A stretch of 64,000 nt of DNA from Cryoendolithus antarcticus (lineage: Eukaryota; Ascomycota; Dothideomycetes; Cladosporiales; Cladosporiaceae), in NCBI GenBank assembly GCA_002077065.1, contig NAJO01000036.1, positions 310,001 to 374,000 on the forward strand, in the 5' to 3' direction. Position numbers and translations under genes: made by a program. The notes beneath the pieces were generated by a model. It ran no database searches. It had not been told where the DNA came from and was given only the letters and a program-made list of their open reading frames with translations. Positions within the stretch are counted from its first letter, which is position 1. Each line of letters begins with the position of its first letter. Positions 1 to 11,048 of this stretch are shown here, in pieces.

Positions 1-389
1 CATGCGGTAACAATTTTAGAGACAGCATGGAGCAGCCATGGCTCACGTGGATGCGTATGACTAGGCGATCCTCTCGCACATCTCATGATTGACGAGAACA
101 GCACTCATGTAACTCCAAGTGCGAACGCGGCTCAGCTGATGTGAAGCAGTATGACAATAGTGCACTGTCCGTCACAGCAGACGGACAACTGTTCGAGCGA
201 GCGAATGGGAGTGAACCATTGCTTTTGTCTTGATCTATCTCAATACTGATCTGCCATGAAGCCTCGTCTTAACACTGTTGCGCTGTACAAAGCGGATGCC
301 TCCACACGTCGCTAGCGGCGATGCGCGTCTCTATTGTCTCTTCTCCTCTTGCACTCATCGCCAAATACACTCCACTCGCTACCCGCGGA
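1..389. other. Left-edge non-coding stretch
   Basis: No convincing coding sequence, splice pattern or repeat is visible here. It lies downstream of the MFS transporter stop codon and probably holds that gene's 3' UTR and intergenic DNA. A gene running off the left edge cannot be excluded. Confidence 0.4.
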
Positions 390-3005
390 CTACGTATCCA
401 CATCATGCACCAACGTAGTAGCCTCTAAGGGCCGTCGCGGTCGCATTTCCACGTCCTCATCCTCACCCTTCTTCCTCTCCCACCAAGGCCTCCCCATGAA
501 GACCACCGCGATCAGTAAGCCCATCCCTGCACTCGCAGCCCCGTACACAAACGCCATCTTGTACCCCCAAAGCGTCGCCTGCTGAGCCTGCTCAACGGTA
601 TCGATCGGCATGTCGATCGTTGCGTAGTGCTGGACGATGAGACTGATCGGTAGCGAGAAGCTCATGGCAAGGTTCACAAGGATCGAAGTGACTGCTCCAG
701 CGATGCCTTGATACTTCTGCGGCTGTGAAGAGGAGAGCGCGATGGTAGTAGCCGTGTAGGTCAGATCTATGCCAAGTGCAGCGAAGAGCATCGAGGGCAG
801 CACCTCGTACCAGTAGTGTAGTGGGAATGGAACGGCGGCGAAGATCAGGGGCGCACCAACCCAGGCTAATCCAGAAAGGATCAGGATGATCTCTAAGTGA
901 AAGCGATGTGATAGCCAGCCATTGAGAACGCAGAGGACGATGCCGCCAATCACCAAAGGCGTGTACCAGATTGAAAGGGCAATTCCCTGCATTCCCCCTG
1001 GCACTCCAGTGACGATTTCAGAGCTGAAGAATTCAGCGCTGTTGTATAGCCAGACTCCAAAGGAAGCGAAGAAGAAAAGGCAGGCGATGCAAAGTGGGAA
1101 GACTCCCCGAGGCTTGAAGAAGTCAAAGGGAAGGATCGGACATTTGGCGTACCAGCCTTCTACCCATAACGCTACTAGGAGGCATCCAGTACCGCTTGCG
1201 AGTGGGCCGCAGACGATCGGGAAGGTGAAGCCATTTCTTGACTGCTCGAATTGGTTCGCGTAGGGCTCTACGGTGAGGGCGTAGGTCACTAGGATCAGTC
1301 CAGCGGTGATAAAGAAAGCACCAACATAGTCCATGGAGAGGTCCATGTTCCTGCGGTCCATCCGATCTCGAGGTACGCAGATCCAGGCCAAGATGGCTGT
1401 GGTGACTGATGCGCAGGCTGCGACGATGAAGAACCACTTGGAGTCCTGCGCCGGCAACGCACCCCCGACCAGGAAGCCAATGTAGAAGCCGACGGGGGCG
1501 CAGGCACCATAGAGGCCGAGGACGAAGTTGTGGCGGTTCTTGTCGTTTTCGTAGAAGCTGCCGATCATCGTGAAGACTGCTGGATTCAAGGCAGCGAGGG
1601 CGAGACCTTGCATGGCACGGGAGACTTGCAGAGCCACGCCCGTGGGATAGAAGCCGGGGATGAAAGTCCAGATCGCGAGCCAAAAGAGGCCGAACATGAA
1701 CGGGCCGTAGCCGCCGTACATATCTGATATGCGGGCGAAGATCAGTAGCATGGCGCTCAATAGGAGTGTGAGGAGTGCAGCAGGCCAGAAGGCGCCTGTC
1801 GAGCCTGAGCCGATGATGTGCTGGTGGGCGAGGAGGTGTGGCAGAACGATCGCAAAGCCTGAGATGAGGTACTCGCAGAGAAATTGGGTCATTGCGATTG
1901 CGAGGCAGAAACCAGCCTCGAATGCGAAGTGACGGAACTTGCTCTGGTGCTGTGCTGGTGTCTGCGGGCCCTGATCTCGGTTGCCTTGACGTTCATGGCC
2001 CTGATCTCCGTACTCCGACGAGTGCTGGCTAGGAGTCTTATTCGTAACCAGTGTCGGCGGTAGCGCGATGACGGGAGTTGTCGGCGAGTCATCTTCGTAC
2101 TCTTGAGCTCCATCAGTAGCGCCGTCCTGTCCTTGTGAGTACGCCTCAGACTCACGATCATGCGCCTGCCGCTCATCTCTGTAGTCGAAGATGTGATGCA
2201 GACTTGACAGACGTCTGATACTGGACGTTGGTCGGGTGGAGGGCGCCACGGACGGCGGGCTCGACGGCGGATCGAGCCCACTAGGGGCCATAGGCGCTGG
2301 TGGCCATGCATCAGTCGGTGGCGAAGTGGTAGCAGATCTTGATGGTGGATGACTATAAGGGCGACCATCCCTCGTCGTCCCATGCTGCGAGGATGGTGAC
2401 GATGCCACCCCAATGAGGCCATTCGAGATAGCATTTGGCACGACATCTTCGTCTGACAGTCTGGACTCATATCGAAGAGCTGACTGTCTCTGACGCTGCC
2501 GACGAGTCGACGACGGTAATGACGAACTGCGATCAAGCGTTGCGTCCGAAGTCGTTCCAGCGATTGGCGGCCTAGCGTACTCATGCAGTGTTTCCAACGA
2601 TGCGCGTGCTGAGCTGGCGCTTTGTTCGCGGATGCTGGAGGCACGACTTGGTGTGTTGCTGTCAGGGGCTTGGACGGACGGCGTTAGTACTCCCGAGCGA
2701 TGACTGCTCTGAATTGACGATGATCTCGATTTCGGAGCTGTCTGCTGCTGTCGTTGATCATACTCCTCTCTTGGACTTCGAAAGTCACCGCTTGTGGACC
2801 AGCGAGCATCTGGGGTCTGCCGAAGCGAGGTCCGACTTGTGCGGCGCGGTGGAAGAAATGGCGAGTTGTCGGCTCTCCCAGACTCTGTCTCCCGCTCCGA
2901 GCCGATGGAGATCGAACGCGGATGAGGCGGTGAAAACGCCGGAAGTGGTCCACTTGGACCGCAGATGTCCAATCCAGCGCTAGGAAGTGATGTCCGTTGG
3001 TCCAT
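390..3005 (-). CDS. MFS transporter, ATR1/DHA2-like, with long disordered N-terminus
   Basis: Predicted plasma-membrane or vacuolar multidrug-type transporter of the major facilitator superfamily, 871 aa from the first in-frame ATG (3005). The frame is open further upstream but without an ATG. Roughly residues 1-355 are Ser/Pro/Arg-rich and look disordered. From about residue 360 there are many hydrophobic helices. The loop 'FARISDMYGGYGPF' fits MFS motif A and 'GACAPVGFYIGFLVGG' fits the motif-C region. The pattern resembles the yeast Atr1/YOR378W group (aminotriazole and boron efflux). The C-tail is short, acidic and basic ('ERKKGEDEDVEMRPRR'). The substrate cannot be read from sequence. 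The very long N-terminal extension is unusual for the family; it may be a cytosolic regulatory tail, or a true start or intron may lie elsewhere. The membrane part is confident, the N-terminus less so. Confidence 0.85.
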   Translation of the reverse strand: MDQRTSLPSAGLDICGPSGPLPAFSPPHPRSISIGSERETESGRADNSPFLPPRRTSRTSLRQTPDARWSTSGDFRSPREEYDQRQQQTAPKSRSSSIQSSHRSGVLTPSVQAPDSNTPSRASSIREQSASSARASLETLHEYARPPIAGTTSDATLDRSSSLPSSTRRQRQRQSALRYESRLSDEDVVPNAISNGLIGVASSPSSQHGTTRDGRPYSHPPSRSATTSPPTDAWPPAPMAPSGLDPPSSPPSVAPSTRPTSSIRRLSSLHHIFDYRDERQAHDRESEAYSQGQDGATDGAQEYEDDSPTTPVIALPPTLVTNKTPSQHSSEYGDQGHERQGNRDQGPQTPAQHQSKFRHFAFEAGFCLAIAMTQFLCEYLISGFAIVLPHLLAHQHIIGSGSTGAFWPAALLTLLLSAMLLIFARISDMYGGYGPFMFGLFWLAIWTFIPGFYPTGVALQVSRAMQGLALAALNPAVFTMIGSFYENDKNRHNFVLGLYGACAPVGFYIGFLVGGALPAQDSKWFFIVAACASVTTAILAWICVPRDRMDRRNMDLSMDYVGAFFITAGLILVTYALTVEPYANQFEQSRNGFTFPIVCGPLASGTGCLLVALWVEGWYAKCPILPFDFFKPRGVFPLCIACLFFFASFGVWLYNSAEFFSSEIVTGVPGGMQGIALSIWYTPLVIGGIVLCVLNGWLSHRFHLEIILILSGLAWVGAPLIFAAVPFPLHYWYEVLPSMLFAALGIDLTYTATTIALSSSQPQKYQGIAGAVTSILVNLAMSFSLPISLIVQHYATIDMPIDTVEQAQQATLWGYKMAFVYGAASAGMGLLIAVVFMGRPWWERKKGEDEDVEMRPRRPLEATTLVHDVDT

Positions 3006-5278
3006 GACGCCGGACGGGGCAGCTTGTGAGACGATATGCGAGGCCTTCCAAGCACGTTGGAGTGTTGGGTGGTCCAAACGATTCAATGCCGCCTTGGTCT
3101 GCAAAACGGTAGCTTGTAGCGTAGATGTGATGAAGTCCACTTTCAAATATGTGTGACACTGGACTTCCTTCTCCTCAAGTAGTCCACAACTCCCCAAACG
3201 CAGACGTGACAGATTCTTCCGTCACCAAGTGATTGCAGTACAACCCTGGGACCTGAAGTCAGCGACCGACCTTGACCGTCAGATGCACGTATCGTTTGTT
3301 CTACCGACTTTCTGCGTCAGAATATGCAAGGATGGTGGCAAACGACAGTAGGTGACACAGGCGCTTTGTGGAGATCAACGGCTGTCAACGCTACTTACCT
3401 GCAGGATGACGCCCTCGGTAGTGGATAAGTGTAAGAGACTTCGAGATGTACGTTCGTGGTGGACTTCATCAGTGAATAGTGAAAGTGTGCATTACCAATC
3501 GAGGTGAGGTCATTGCCGAAGTGGCTTTGTATTCACGTAGCAACGGACTTCTTGTCGATCTAAAGCCCTGTATACCCGATCGCCGACAGTAGCCATTGTC
3601 GACCAAGGCTCTATGCTCACATAAAGCTGGTTAGGCGAGAAGCTAGCCTGGTGGCGGACGCGTTGTCGACCGGTGCACCGCCGAGAGCGTTTCAAGATAT
3701 CCCCGAAAAGCCATCAGCTGCAGTGTGCACAGGGCCATTACCGGTATGCGGAAGGTGGCAGACCGACTGGCAGTTGATCTGTACCTGCAGAGAACATCAT
3801 CGAGCATCATGCAAAGCATCCTGCAGTGTGTCCAGGGGCATCAACCGGGTCAGCGGAGGAGCAGAGCCGCTTCCGCTGCAATGATCGCTGCAGCATCCCT
3901 AGTCCACCGATAAAGGGTCAAACAAGCAGACAGACGTGCTGAATGCAGAAGACGATGTATTTCTGTTGCTGCAAGGAGATACATGGAACGGAGGTACGCC
4001 GAGACATATACTCACTCCCGGAAACCCATTGTTCAAGGCACGCTCGTCTCAGGTCATCGTACCATCGACACAGGGAAGGCACGACCGAGACCACATTCCC
4101 ATGTGAGCTGTGTCGTTAGCCATGACAAGTGACAGGTACATGCAGTGGCTAAACGCCGTGCATCGGGACCACGCGCGTGTGTAACAGGCCGACAGCGGTT
4201 CATGCAACCTTATTGCGAAGTGGATGGCTTGGAGCCTGGGCGTCGGTGCTAGGTCAGATTAGCGAGACGAACATGTATCAAACACCTGCTGGAAGAATGA
4301 GATGCGATGGGTTGCCTCCATGAATGCTGCGGCGGAGACGGGAGTGATCTGCATCGCAAGGGATGTGGAACCTGGCCGTCGGTCCCTCATCGCTATGACA
4401 GTGACCGGCTTCACCGGATCACCTGGGCTGATGCAAGGACGATCGCAGATGACACAAGAAGATGCGATATCTCAAAATACAGGATCATCGATGTCATTGT
4501 TGGCATGAGGGGTGGGCGTTTGAGTTCCAAGCCATGGCGGGTGAACTCCGACTTCAGCAGTGTTCAAGCCTGTGTCGCAGCACTTATGATCAGCAAATGC
4601 TCAGAACTTGATATCGGCAGCAGAGGTCTACACGACTTACGAACAGACATATGTTGATCAATCAAGACAGCGCCCTATGCAGCATGGTCGCTGGTGTCAG
4701 GCTTTGCGGTTCTTCGGCCAGGCTCAACACATGACTCGCGCCCTGTTTTGCAAGTGTTTAGATATGCGTCACGTGATACGTTCCCCTCTGTCCAAATGTG
4801 CGCGCGATAGCTGACCGTAATGCTTTGCGCTTTGAACCCGCCATCAGGAGGCTGTGTATGTCACGAATGTAACTTGGTGAACAAATGATACTGTATATAC
4901 ACTCTCCCTCCTTCGCTACCAAGTCCACCATCCGGTACATTTGTTCAATGGCAGAGGTGGTGTCCACCGTAGTCGCAAGCTTGGGTTTCCCAATTGAGCG
5001 ATGTTTCACGCGAACCTGTTCCCTCGAAGCGCAGCTTAAGAGTTCGAACCCTCGGGTGGTAACTCGCTTAGTTAGCTTTTGCACTTTTCCTGTTACTCGT
5101 CCGCTCTCTTTCCTTTCGCCAGAACTGCTTGTCGAACAGTAGCGTTGCTCGCACTCAATTGATGGTCATGAGACAATGAAATCAGCGCTTATTGTTCGGC
5201 ATAGGACAATCTGCTCTCTCCATGCAACATGGTACAGTTACAAGACTCATCCCCAACACAGCACGCCCCGCCTGACCT
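3006..5278. other. 2.3 kb intergenic stretch, no gene seen
   Basis: Only short open frames with unbiased composition occur. A 'TTCGAACCC' string near 5043 resembles a T-loop, but the flanking bases do not form a tRNA arm. A TCACGTGA palindrome lies near 4769. The stretch should include the promoter and 5' UTR of the transporter and the 3' UTR of the gene ending at 5279. Confidence 0.4.
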
Positions 5279-5914
5279 TCACATCACTCGCTTGCGCTTC
5301 TTCATCGTGGTCGTCGTACTCCTGAACGCAAACCGCCCCATACTCTCTAACGCCTTGTTCAAGATATAGCCCATGTTGCACTTCGAACGCAGCGGCTCCG
5401 TGAACAGCTCAATCCAGATGTTCGCCCCAGGTACCCTCTCCACGACTCTGCCCCCATCTCTGATCCTCTTCTCACATTCTGACTGCTGCATCTCGCGCAT
5501 CTTATAGCGCACCATATGGCGCGAGTAGATCGTCGAAGGCGTGACATCGACAGCAGAGAGCATGTGCAGCCAATCTCGTGCTCTCGAGGGCAGCTGGTCG
5601 GACGTACGAAGGGTTACGGTGAACTCTATGTATGCGCATGTACTCCCGGGTTCCAGAGGGACAAAGTCTGGCGACGATGGCTCCATGACACAGCCTATGA
5701 TGAAGTTTGGTGGGCCAAGACCGAAATCGTAGGGCTCGCTTTCGAGGAGATGGCTGGCAAAAGAGATTTCGACCGGGCGTGTATCAATGATGGTTTTGAT
5801 AGGTAGAGGCGCATGCATAGGAGCAGCGGGCTCGCCTGGCTTTGTTTCCTCAGACGTAGTATCTTGTGGCGGCGGCGAGGTCTCCCTTTTACGTTTGCGC
5901 GTAAGTACTGGCAT
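5279..5914 (-). CDS. Hypothetical protein, 211 aa
   Basis: Uninterrupted frame from ATG 5914. I do not recognise the family. The N-terminus is basic and Pro-rich ('MPVLTRKRKRETSPPP'), like a nuclear localisation signal. Residues about 38-190 look globular, with aromatic and hydrophobic residues ('RPVEISFASHLL', 'YDFGLGPPNFIIGCVM', 'YIEFTVTLRT'). The protein ends in another Lys/Arg cluster ('KKRKRVM'). The two basic termini suggest a nuclear protein, which is inference. Compositional bias and a clean ATG support a real gene. It lies 173 bp downstream of the next gene, on the same strand. Confidence 0.6.
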   Translation of the reverse strand: MPVLTRKRKRETSPPPQDTTSEETKPGEPAAPMHAPLPIKTIIDTRPVEISFASHLLESEPYDFGLGPPNFIIGCVMEPSSPDFVPLEPGSTCAYIEFTVTLRTSDQLPSRARDWLHMLSAVDVTPSTIYSRHMVRYKMREMQQSECEKRIRDGGRVVERVPGANIWIELFTEPLRSKCNMGYILNKALESMGRFAFRSTTTTMKKRKRVM

Positions 5915-6087
5915 ATCGTCGACAAGATACTGGGTTGTACTGTGTATGCTTCGATGATAGCCCTGCTTCAGGTGTGTTTCTTAGATGGAAGGTGATACAA
6001 TGAAGAGTCTTACAAGATATGTCAGATAGCAGCCACTGCTGTTGTATTGACATTACTAAAAAGTTCAGTAGGAAGGAACGACTCAGA

Positions 6088-7207
6088 CTACCTCTCAGGA
6101 GTTCGTGCACTCGCGTTTTGCTCAGGCGAAGCACGACCAACAAATACAGCTCGCTTCATGGCCGCCTGTACACTCAGACCGTCCTGCGTGCGGCATGCGA
6201 CCAAATCTGAATGTCTTCGTTGATGCCCTGGTCTTGTGCTCTCCTCTGTACCTTCTCTTGTCGGCAAAGGCAATGACGCCGAAGGCAGTTCAGGTACCTC
6301 ATCCCTTCCCGAGGACAAGGACGCCCTCTTGCTGCTACATTGTCCGATCACGATGGGTGTTTGCGCATTCTGTGCCATTCGTTCGTGTGACCAGATATGC
6401 GCTGGGTCATCAACCCCTTCGCCGACATCAACCAGTATAAGCGGCTCATAAAAGCCAGAGTCTGCAGCAGAAAGGCTGCGTTGTGAAACACGTGGTTCGT
6501 TGTTCTCTCGTAACATTGATAGATCCCAGTACTGCGGTGTAGTGGCAGCATAGTCCATCGTCGATCTCCTCTCTCCAAACGGTCCAGCCGTCCACGGAGC
6601 CTGTGGTGGAGGACTGAAAGGCGCATTGAGATCAGCGAAGGACGTAGACGTCGTCCAGGGCAAGCTTGGAGGCATCGCAGAACCGGGTATAGGTATACCC
6701 AGGCTGGAAGCCAGGCTTCCGCATTCCCTCAAGTACTGATATAAGATCTCTTGGTCGACTTCCTGACGCTTGATCTTTGCCCGGAGTAAAGCCCGGCGCC
6801 ATTATAGATGCTTCCTAGTCTTGCGAGAGATCGTGTTGTCTTCGCGGCGTTCAAGCTGGTTGTCGACGTGGGCAAGCTCGCGACACAGCACTCCGAGCTG
6901 TAGGTGGGTCTGTACGAGCTGTGCAGTATAAGAGCGGGCCTGATCGAGAAGGAGGAGGACCAGATTCAGCGACCCGCCTTGAAGCGGGTGCGACATAGTG
7001 TTCAGCAGCGAGGGAGAACCCCGTGATACCGAAGTAGGTACAGTAGAGATGGTACCAACGCACGCGATCAGTCGATCAGCGCTGCTGTCCCACCACAATC
7101 CTCCGTCTGCTTCGTCCAGGTAGCAAGTCCTCGAGCGCTTCCTTGATCTTGAGTCGTATTTTGCGACACAAGTCCTTGAGTGCTTCTTCTTGTGCTGCGA
7201 GTGACAT
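6088..7207 (-). pseudogene. Coiled-coil protein gene interrupted by in-frame TAA
   Basis: Unrecognised gene read as at least two exons. ATG 7207 begins a basic helical segment ('MSLAAQEEALKDLCRKIRLK') that stops after about 43 codons, so an intron probably starts near 7100 and ends around 6940. The next segment is a long amphipathic helix ('LVQTHLQLGVLCRELAHVD', 'NQLERREDNTISRKTRKHL') down to TAA at 6804-6802. The same frame continues without a break into 'WRRALLRAKIKRQEVDQEIL' and then a Ser/Pro-rich tail to 6088. Reading on both sides of the stop is clearly coding and helical. A single nonsense change (for example CAA to TAA) or a sequencing error best explains the break. The downstream part has no suitable ATG of its own near the stop. 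The exon 1 boundary is uncertain. Confidence 0.5.
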
Positions 7208-7698
7208 GAGGAAATGTGGTGAGACTGAACAGACCTACTACGCTTGTACTGCGAGACCGCCATCTCAGGGAGACTCTCAGCGTTGTCTCATTCTTTGATC
7301 TCCATCACAGTGCTTGCTCTGCCGAGATTGCTTCGTCTGTCCGAAAGCAGACAAAGAACAACATTTTGGACATGACGTCTTTGACCACCACTCGAGAGAT
7401 ATACATATGAGTCGACTGCTTTTTCGGGGCATCTCATCATCCCATATTGTTAGATTCTGTCACGATTCGACGATGAAGTCGCCGTCAGGCGAGTAGGGAA
7501 GTGGACGTGGTCAGCCTAAGGTAAAGCGAGCTTACAGACGGAATGATCCCAGGCCGCGTAGCCGCCAATGTCGCACACGAACAAAGAGGTTAGTCGCCCG
7601 TATCCCCGCTATTGGCATGCCATTGCTCAAACTTGGTGCTCCACGCAAAGTCGGTCCCCCTCAGCAAATGCTCAAGGTCAGTATATCGAGCGATGCAT
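7208..7698. other. Intergenic stretch upstream of the broken coiled-coil gene
   Basis: No supported gene. It separates the start of the coiled-coil gene from the stop of the radical-SAM gene and probably contains the 3' UTR of the latter and the promoter of the former. Confidence 0.4.
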
Positions 7699-8802
7699 CT
7701 AAACGTTGTGTCCACCATGCTCGGCAGCTTCGACAAAGCGCCACAGACCAGCCTCACGAGCTGCCTGAGTGACACTATGCACTTCGTCGAGTCCTACCGC
7801 ACGATTTATGTCATCGTATCGCAGCTGTTCCTGAACCTTCGGCTCTGAGTTCGACCATCCGAGTGGACCACGACGCTGGTTGCCTACGTACGCTCGTGGG
7901 TGATACTGCTCCATGACATGGACGTATAGATCTGTGCTTACATCTCCGGCGAGGCATTGCATGATCTGCTTGCTCTCCTCTTCCAGACCGGGCATGACTA
8001 GGTGCCGGAGTAGGACACCCTTCTTCGCGAGTCCATCAGCGGTGAAGCATAGATCGCCGAATTGCTTGTACATGGCTTTGATGGACTCTTTCGCCACCTC
8101 TGCATAGTTGTCTGCCTTCAGTAGACGCTTCGAAGTGGCTGCGTCCCAAACTTTAAAGTCCGGTAGGTAGATATCTACCAGACCGTCCAGTAGCTCGATG
8201 CTCGCAAGCGAGTCGAAGGACGACGTATTGTAGACGATCGGCAATGTCAAGCCTAGAGTCTTCGCGTGTAGAATGGACAGCACAACTTGAGGCACAATAT
8301 GCTCGGGCGTGACCAAGTTAATGTTGTGAACATGCCCAGTTTCCTGTAAATTGAGATACCATTCAGCCAACTTCTCCGGTTGCAGATGCATACCATTGCT
8401 CTGATGGGCAATGTCGTGATTTTGGCAGAAGACACACCTCAGATTGCACCCAGAAAAGACCGAACCGCTGCCGTCGTGGCCTTGGAGGCACGGCTCTTCG
8501 CCGAAGTGCGGAGCAATAGTATTGACGACTACATCAGCGCCTATCAGACAGTGGCCGCGGCGCTCGAAGCGATTGACAGAGCAGAGGCGTGGACACAAGT
8601 TGCAGTTGCTGAGATGGGCGTAGGCCTCGCTGCGCATGCGAGCTTCCTGAATGGGAGTCAGGGATTGATACCTCGGAGTATAGTCGTCCAGAAGAAAAGG
8701 CGGCGCCAGATACGACCTATGCCGTCTATGCGGAATCGAAGGCGCTGTGATCCGTGAACATCGATATGCCGCGACGGTCAACCGCCTGGTAAGGGAGGAC
8801 AT
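7699..8802 (-). CDS. PflX-like radical SAM Fe-S protein
   Basis: Radical S-adenosylmethionine enzyme of the group annotated as pyruvate formate-lyase activating enzyme homologue (PflX, COG1313). The motif 'GCNLRCVFCQN' gives the CxxxCxxC that binds the [4Fe-4S] cluster, and an upstream Cys trio 'NCNLCPRLC' is typical of this subgroup. 'VVNTIAPHFGEEP' and 'LVMPGLEEE' are further shared blocks. The N-terminus from ATG 8802 is Arg/Ser/Ala-rich without acids ('MSSLTRRLTVAAYRCSRIT'), which looks like a mitochondrial presequence. An in-frame ATG at 8964 would add 54 poorly conserved residues. The substrate is unknown in fungi, and the pyruvate formate-lyase name is by homology only. It is divergent from NBP35, suggesting shared control of Fe-S related genes. 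Confidence 0.85.
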   Translation of the reverse strand: MSSLTRRLTVAAYRCSRITAPSIPHRRHRSYLAPPFLLDDYTPRYQSLTPIQEARMRSEAYAHLSNCNLCPRLCSVNRFERRGHCLIGADVVVNTIAPHFGEEPCLQGHDGSGSVFSGCNLRCVFCQNHDIAHQSNGMHLQPEKLAEWYLNLQETGHVHNINLVTPEHIVPQVVLSILHAKTLGLTLPIVYNTSSFDSLASIELLDGLVDIYLPDFKVWDAATSKRLLKADNYAEVAKESIKAMYKQFGDLCFTADGLAKKGVLLRHLVMPGLEEESKQIMQCLAGDVSTDLYVHVMEQYHPRAYVGNQRRGPLGWSNSEPKVQEQLRYDDINRAVGLDEVHSVTQAAREAGLWRFVEAAEHGGHNV

Positions 8803-9095
8803 CGCTTGGCCAGAGCACGTTTCGCCGTCCGTGGGCGCCACCCATGTGCGCTTGAGAACCTCATCTGGCGCTGTCGAGCCCCACGTCGATGCTTTGCCAG
8901 TGTTCAGTTCCAGGTATAAGACGGCAGGACGACTAGCACAAGGCCTAAATGCGATGTCGGGCATCGATCTTGTGCTTGGTAATCTACGAAAAGTCTGTCC
9001 GATATGCCGCCATCTTCACCCACCATACCTTGTACTTCTGAACGCATTCAACAGGTCTCCGTGAGTTACAGAGCGTCGATCGTACAGATTCGGCC

Positions 9096-10130
9096 ATGGC
9101 ACCTTCATTAGAAAAGCCCATACTGCAGGCGGTGGACGATGTGCTCAACGCACCACTGAAGAAAGCGCCTACCTTAGTCGCACCGGAGCCAGAACATTGC
9201 CCAGGACCAGAGTCGCAGGAAGCAGGCAAAGGAGATGCATGCGCAGGATGCCCAAACCAAGCAATATGTGCTTCAGCACCTAAAGGACCAGATCCAGACA
9301 TTCCAGTCATCACGGCACGACTTGCAGATGTCAAGCACAAGATACTAGTCCTCAGTGGCAAGGGTGGCGTGGGCAAGAGTACTTTCACTACCATGCTCGC
9401 GCACGCCTTTGCCAGTAATCCTGAAAACATGGTCGGCATCATGGATACAGATATATGTGGACCGAGCATACCCAAGATGATGGGTGTCGAGACAGAAACG
9501 ATACATGTCACGAACACGGGATGGGAGCCAGTCTGGGTCAGTGACAATCTGGGCGTCATGAGCGTGCAGTTCATGTTGCCGAACCGAGACGATGCAGTGA
9601 TCTGGAGAGGACCCAAGAAGAATGGTCTCATCAAGCAATTCCTCAAGGACGTTGAGTGGGGCGCTATGGACTACCTGGTTGTAGACACACCACCCGGAAC
9701 CTCCGACGAGCACCTCTCGGTCACCTCATTTCTCCGCGAGTCCGGCATCGATGGTGCTGTGGTGGTGACGACACCTCAGGAAGTCAGCCTCCTCGATGTC
9801 CGCAAGGAGATCGACTTCTGCCGCAAAGCAGGGATCCGCATCCTCGGACTCGTTGAGAATATGAGCGGATTCGTGTGTCCCAAGTGTACGCATCAGTCAG
9901 ACATCTTCAAGGCTACTACCGGTGGCGGTCGCAGGCTGGCGAAAGAGACCGGTGTGCCATTCCTTGGTGCTGTACCACTCGACCCTCGCATCGGTATGAG
10001 CTGCGACTTTGGCGAGAGCTTTTTCGACAACTTCGGCGACTCTTCAGCATGTCATGCACTGCGCGGTGTTGTTCGCAAGATCGCTGAAGAGGTTGGCGTC
10101 GATGCTGAGACCGTCTTACCGGCGACTTGA
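9096..10130 (+). CDS. nbp35: Nbp35, cytosolic Fe-S cluster assembly P-loop ATPase
   Basis: Scaffold of the cytosolic iron-sulfur assembly (CIA) machinery. It forms a heterotetramer with Cfd1, assembles [4Fe-4S] clusters and passes them to cytosolic and nuclear apoproteins. The 344-aa single-exon protein shows the N-terminal ferredoxin-like Cys set C35-x13-C49-x2-C52-x5-C58 that separates Nbp35 from Cfd1. It also has the deviant Walker A 'GKGGVGKST' (residues 88-96), '[11 protein letters not shown]', and the C-terminal 'VCPKC' pair that bridges a cluster between subunits. Length equals the family norm (about 330-345). The start at 9096 is the first ATG and is followed by a conserved-type acidic and Pro-rich lead. 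It is divergent from the radical-SAM gene across under 300 bp. Confidence 0.97.
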   Translation: MAPSLEKPILQAVDDVLNAPLKKAPTLVAPEPEHCPGPESQEAGKGDACAGCPNQAICASAPKGPDPDIPVITARLADVKHKILVLSGKGGVGKSTFTTMLAHAFASNPENMVGIMDTDICGPSIPKMMGVETETIHVTNTGWEPVWVSDNLGVMSVQFMLPNRDDAVIWRGPKKNGLIKQFLKDVEWGAMDYLVVDTPPGTSDEHLSVTSFLRESGIDGAVVVTTPQEVSLLDVRKEIDFCRKAGIRILGLVENMSGFVCPKCTHQSDIFKATTGGGRRLAKETGVPFLGAVPLDPRIGMSCDFGESFFDNFGDSSACHALRGVVRKIAEEVGVDAETVLPAT

Positions 10131-11048
10131 GCGAGCAAGGCCATCGTCGGCCGACTTCCGCCATGCTCTTCACCTCCGCCCAAAGGTTGCTGGTGGTACG
10201 AACAACACACACTGCAGCGGTCGGCAATGGCCAAGTGCTCTCGAAAGAGTGTGACACGAGGCCAGTCACACTCGTCACGATCCACAGCTGCCGTGACGCT
10301 GTGGCTGCTTCAATCCTACCACATATGAGCAGCGCTTACGATATGACGCACCGCCGCAGGCTCACGATAAGACTAGTCACTCATGTCAGGCTTCGGCCTT
10401 CGAGGTGTTGCAATACGCTACATTCCAGTGCTTGGGACTACATCAGATGCCAAACATTGGCACACAGTGGGAACTCGTGTGGTCCTGACCTTGTGCGCTA
10501 CAATGGACAGGACAGCGCACCGTCACTTGCGCTGGCCGTACACAGCGAAGCTTTTATCACGATTGTGATCGCGCGGATATGTTAAGTCATCCACCCTCTG
10601 TGTAGCGAGCACTCAAAGTCCCTGCAGCCGGCGCTGGCCCTCCGTCGTGTTGGCAAGCGGCCGCAAGTACGCGATCTCATACAGCGCAAGGACTGCATGA
10701 GTGCGTTCAGGCGTAGATCGTAGCTAAGGCAAGCTCGTATCCTTCATATCTCTATTTATCGTCCTTAAAGTGTTGGTATGAAGTATTCGAGGATAAAGAC
10801 TTCTTTGTAGTCCACTCACGTGCCGCGGGAGTCAAGTGAAGTCGACAAGAGAAACGTCCACGAGTAGAACAATGAACGTACTTCGGCCCCGAAACTTCGT
10901 GCTCGCCGCATCAAGGACATTGTCTGGCAACCACCGCTTTCGACCATAGAGATACACGACTCGCAAATTTGCGCTTTGCGCACCCACGCTCATTACGTTC
11001 CGTCTCGAATTCAAGGTCCACCTCTCGAGGTTCGCCGCACTATCAGTA
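10131..11048. other. Intergenic stretch between NBP35 and GH43 genes
   Basis: About 0.9 kb with only weak open frames. The right part should be the promoter and 5' UTR of the secreted glycosidase. I found no GGCTAA (XlnR-type) site in it. Confidence 0.4.

Noticed and set aside
5030..5070. T-loop-like TTCGAACCC string, possible tRNA
   Set aside because: Flanking bases do not form the five-pair T stem, and no acceptor, D or anticodon arm can be folded.
10127..10585. 152-codon plus-strand frame after NBP35
   Set aside because: Begins at a non-ATG codon overlapping the NBP35 stop; no domain.
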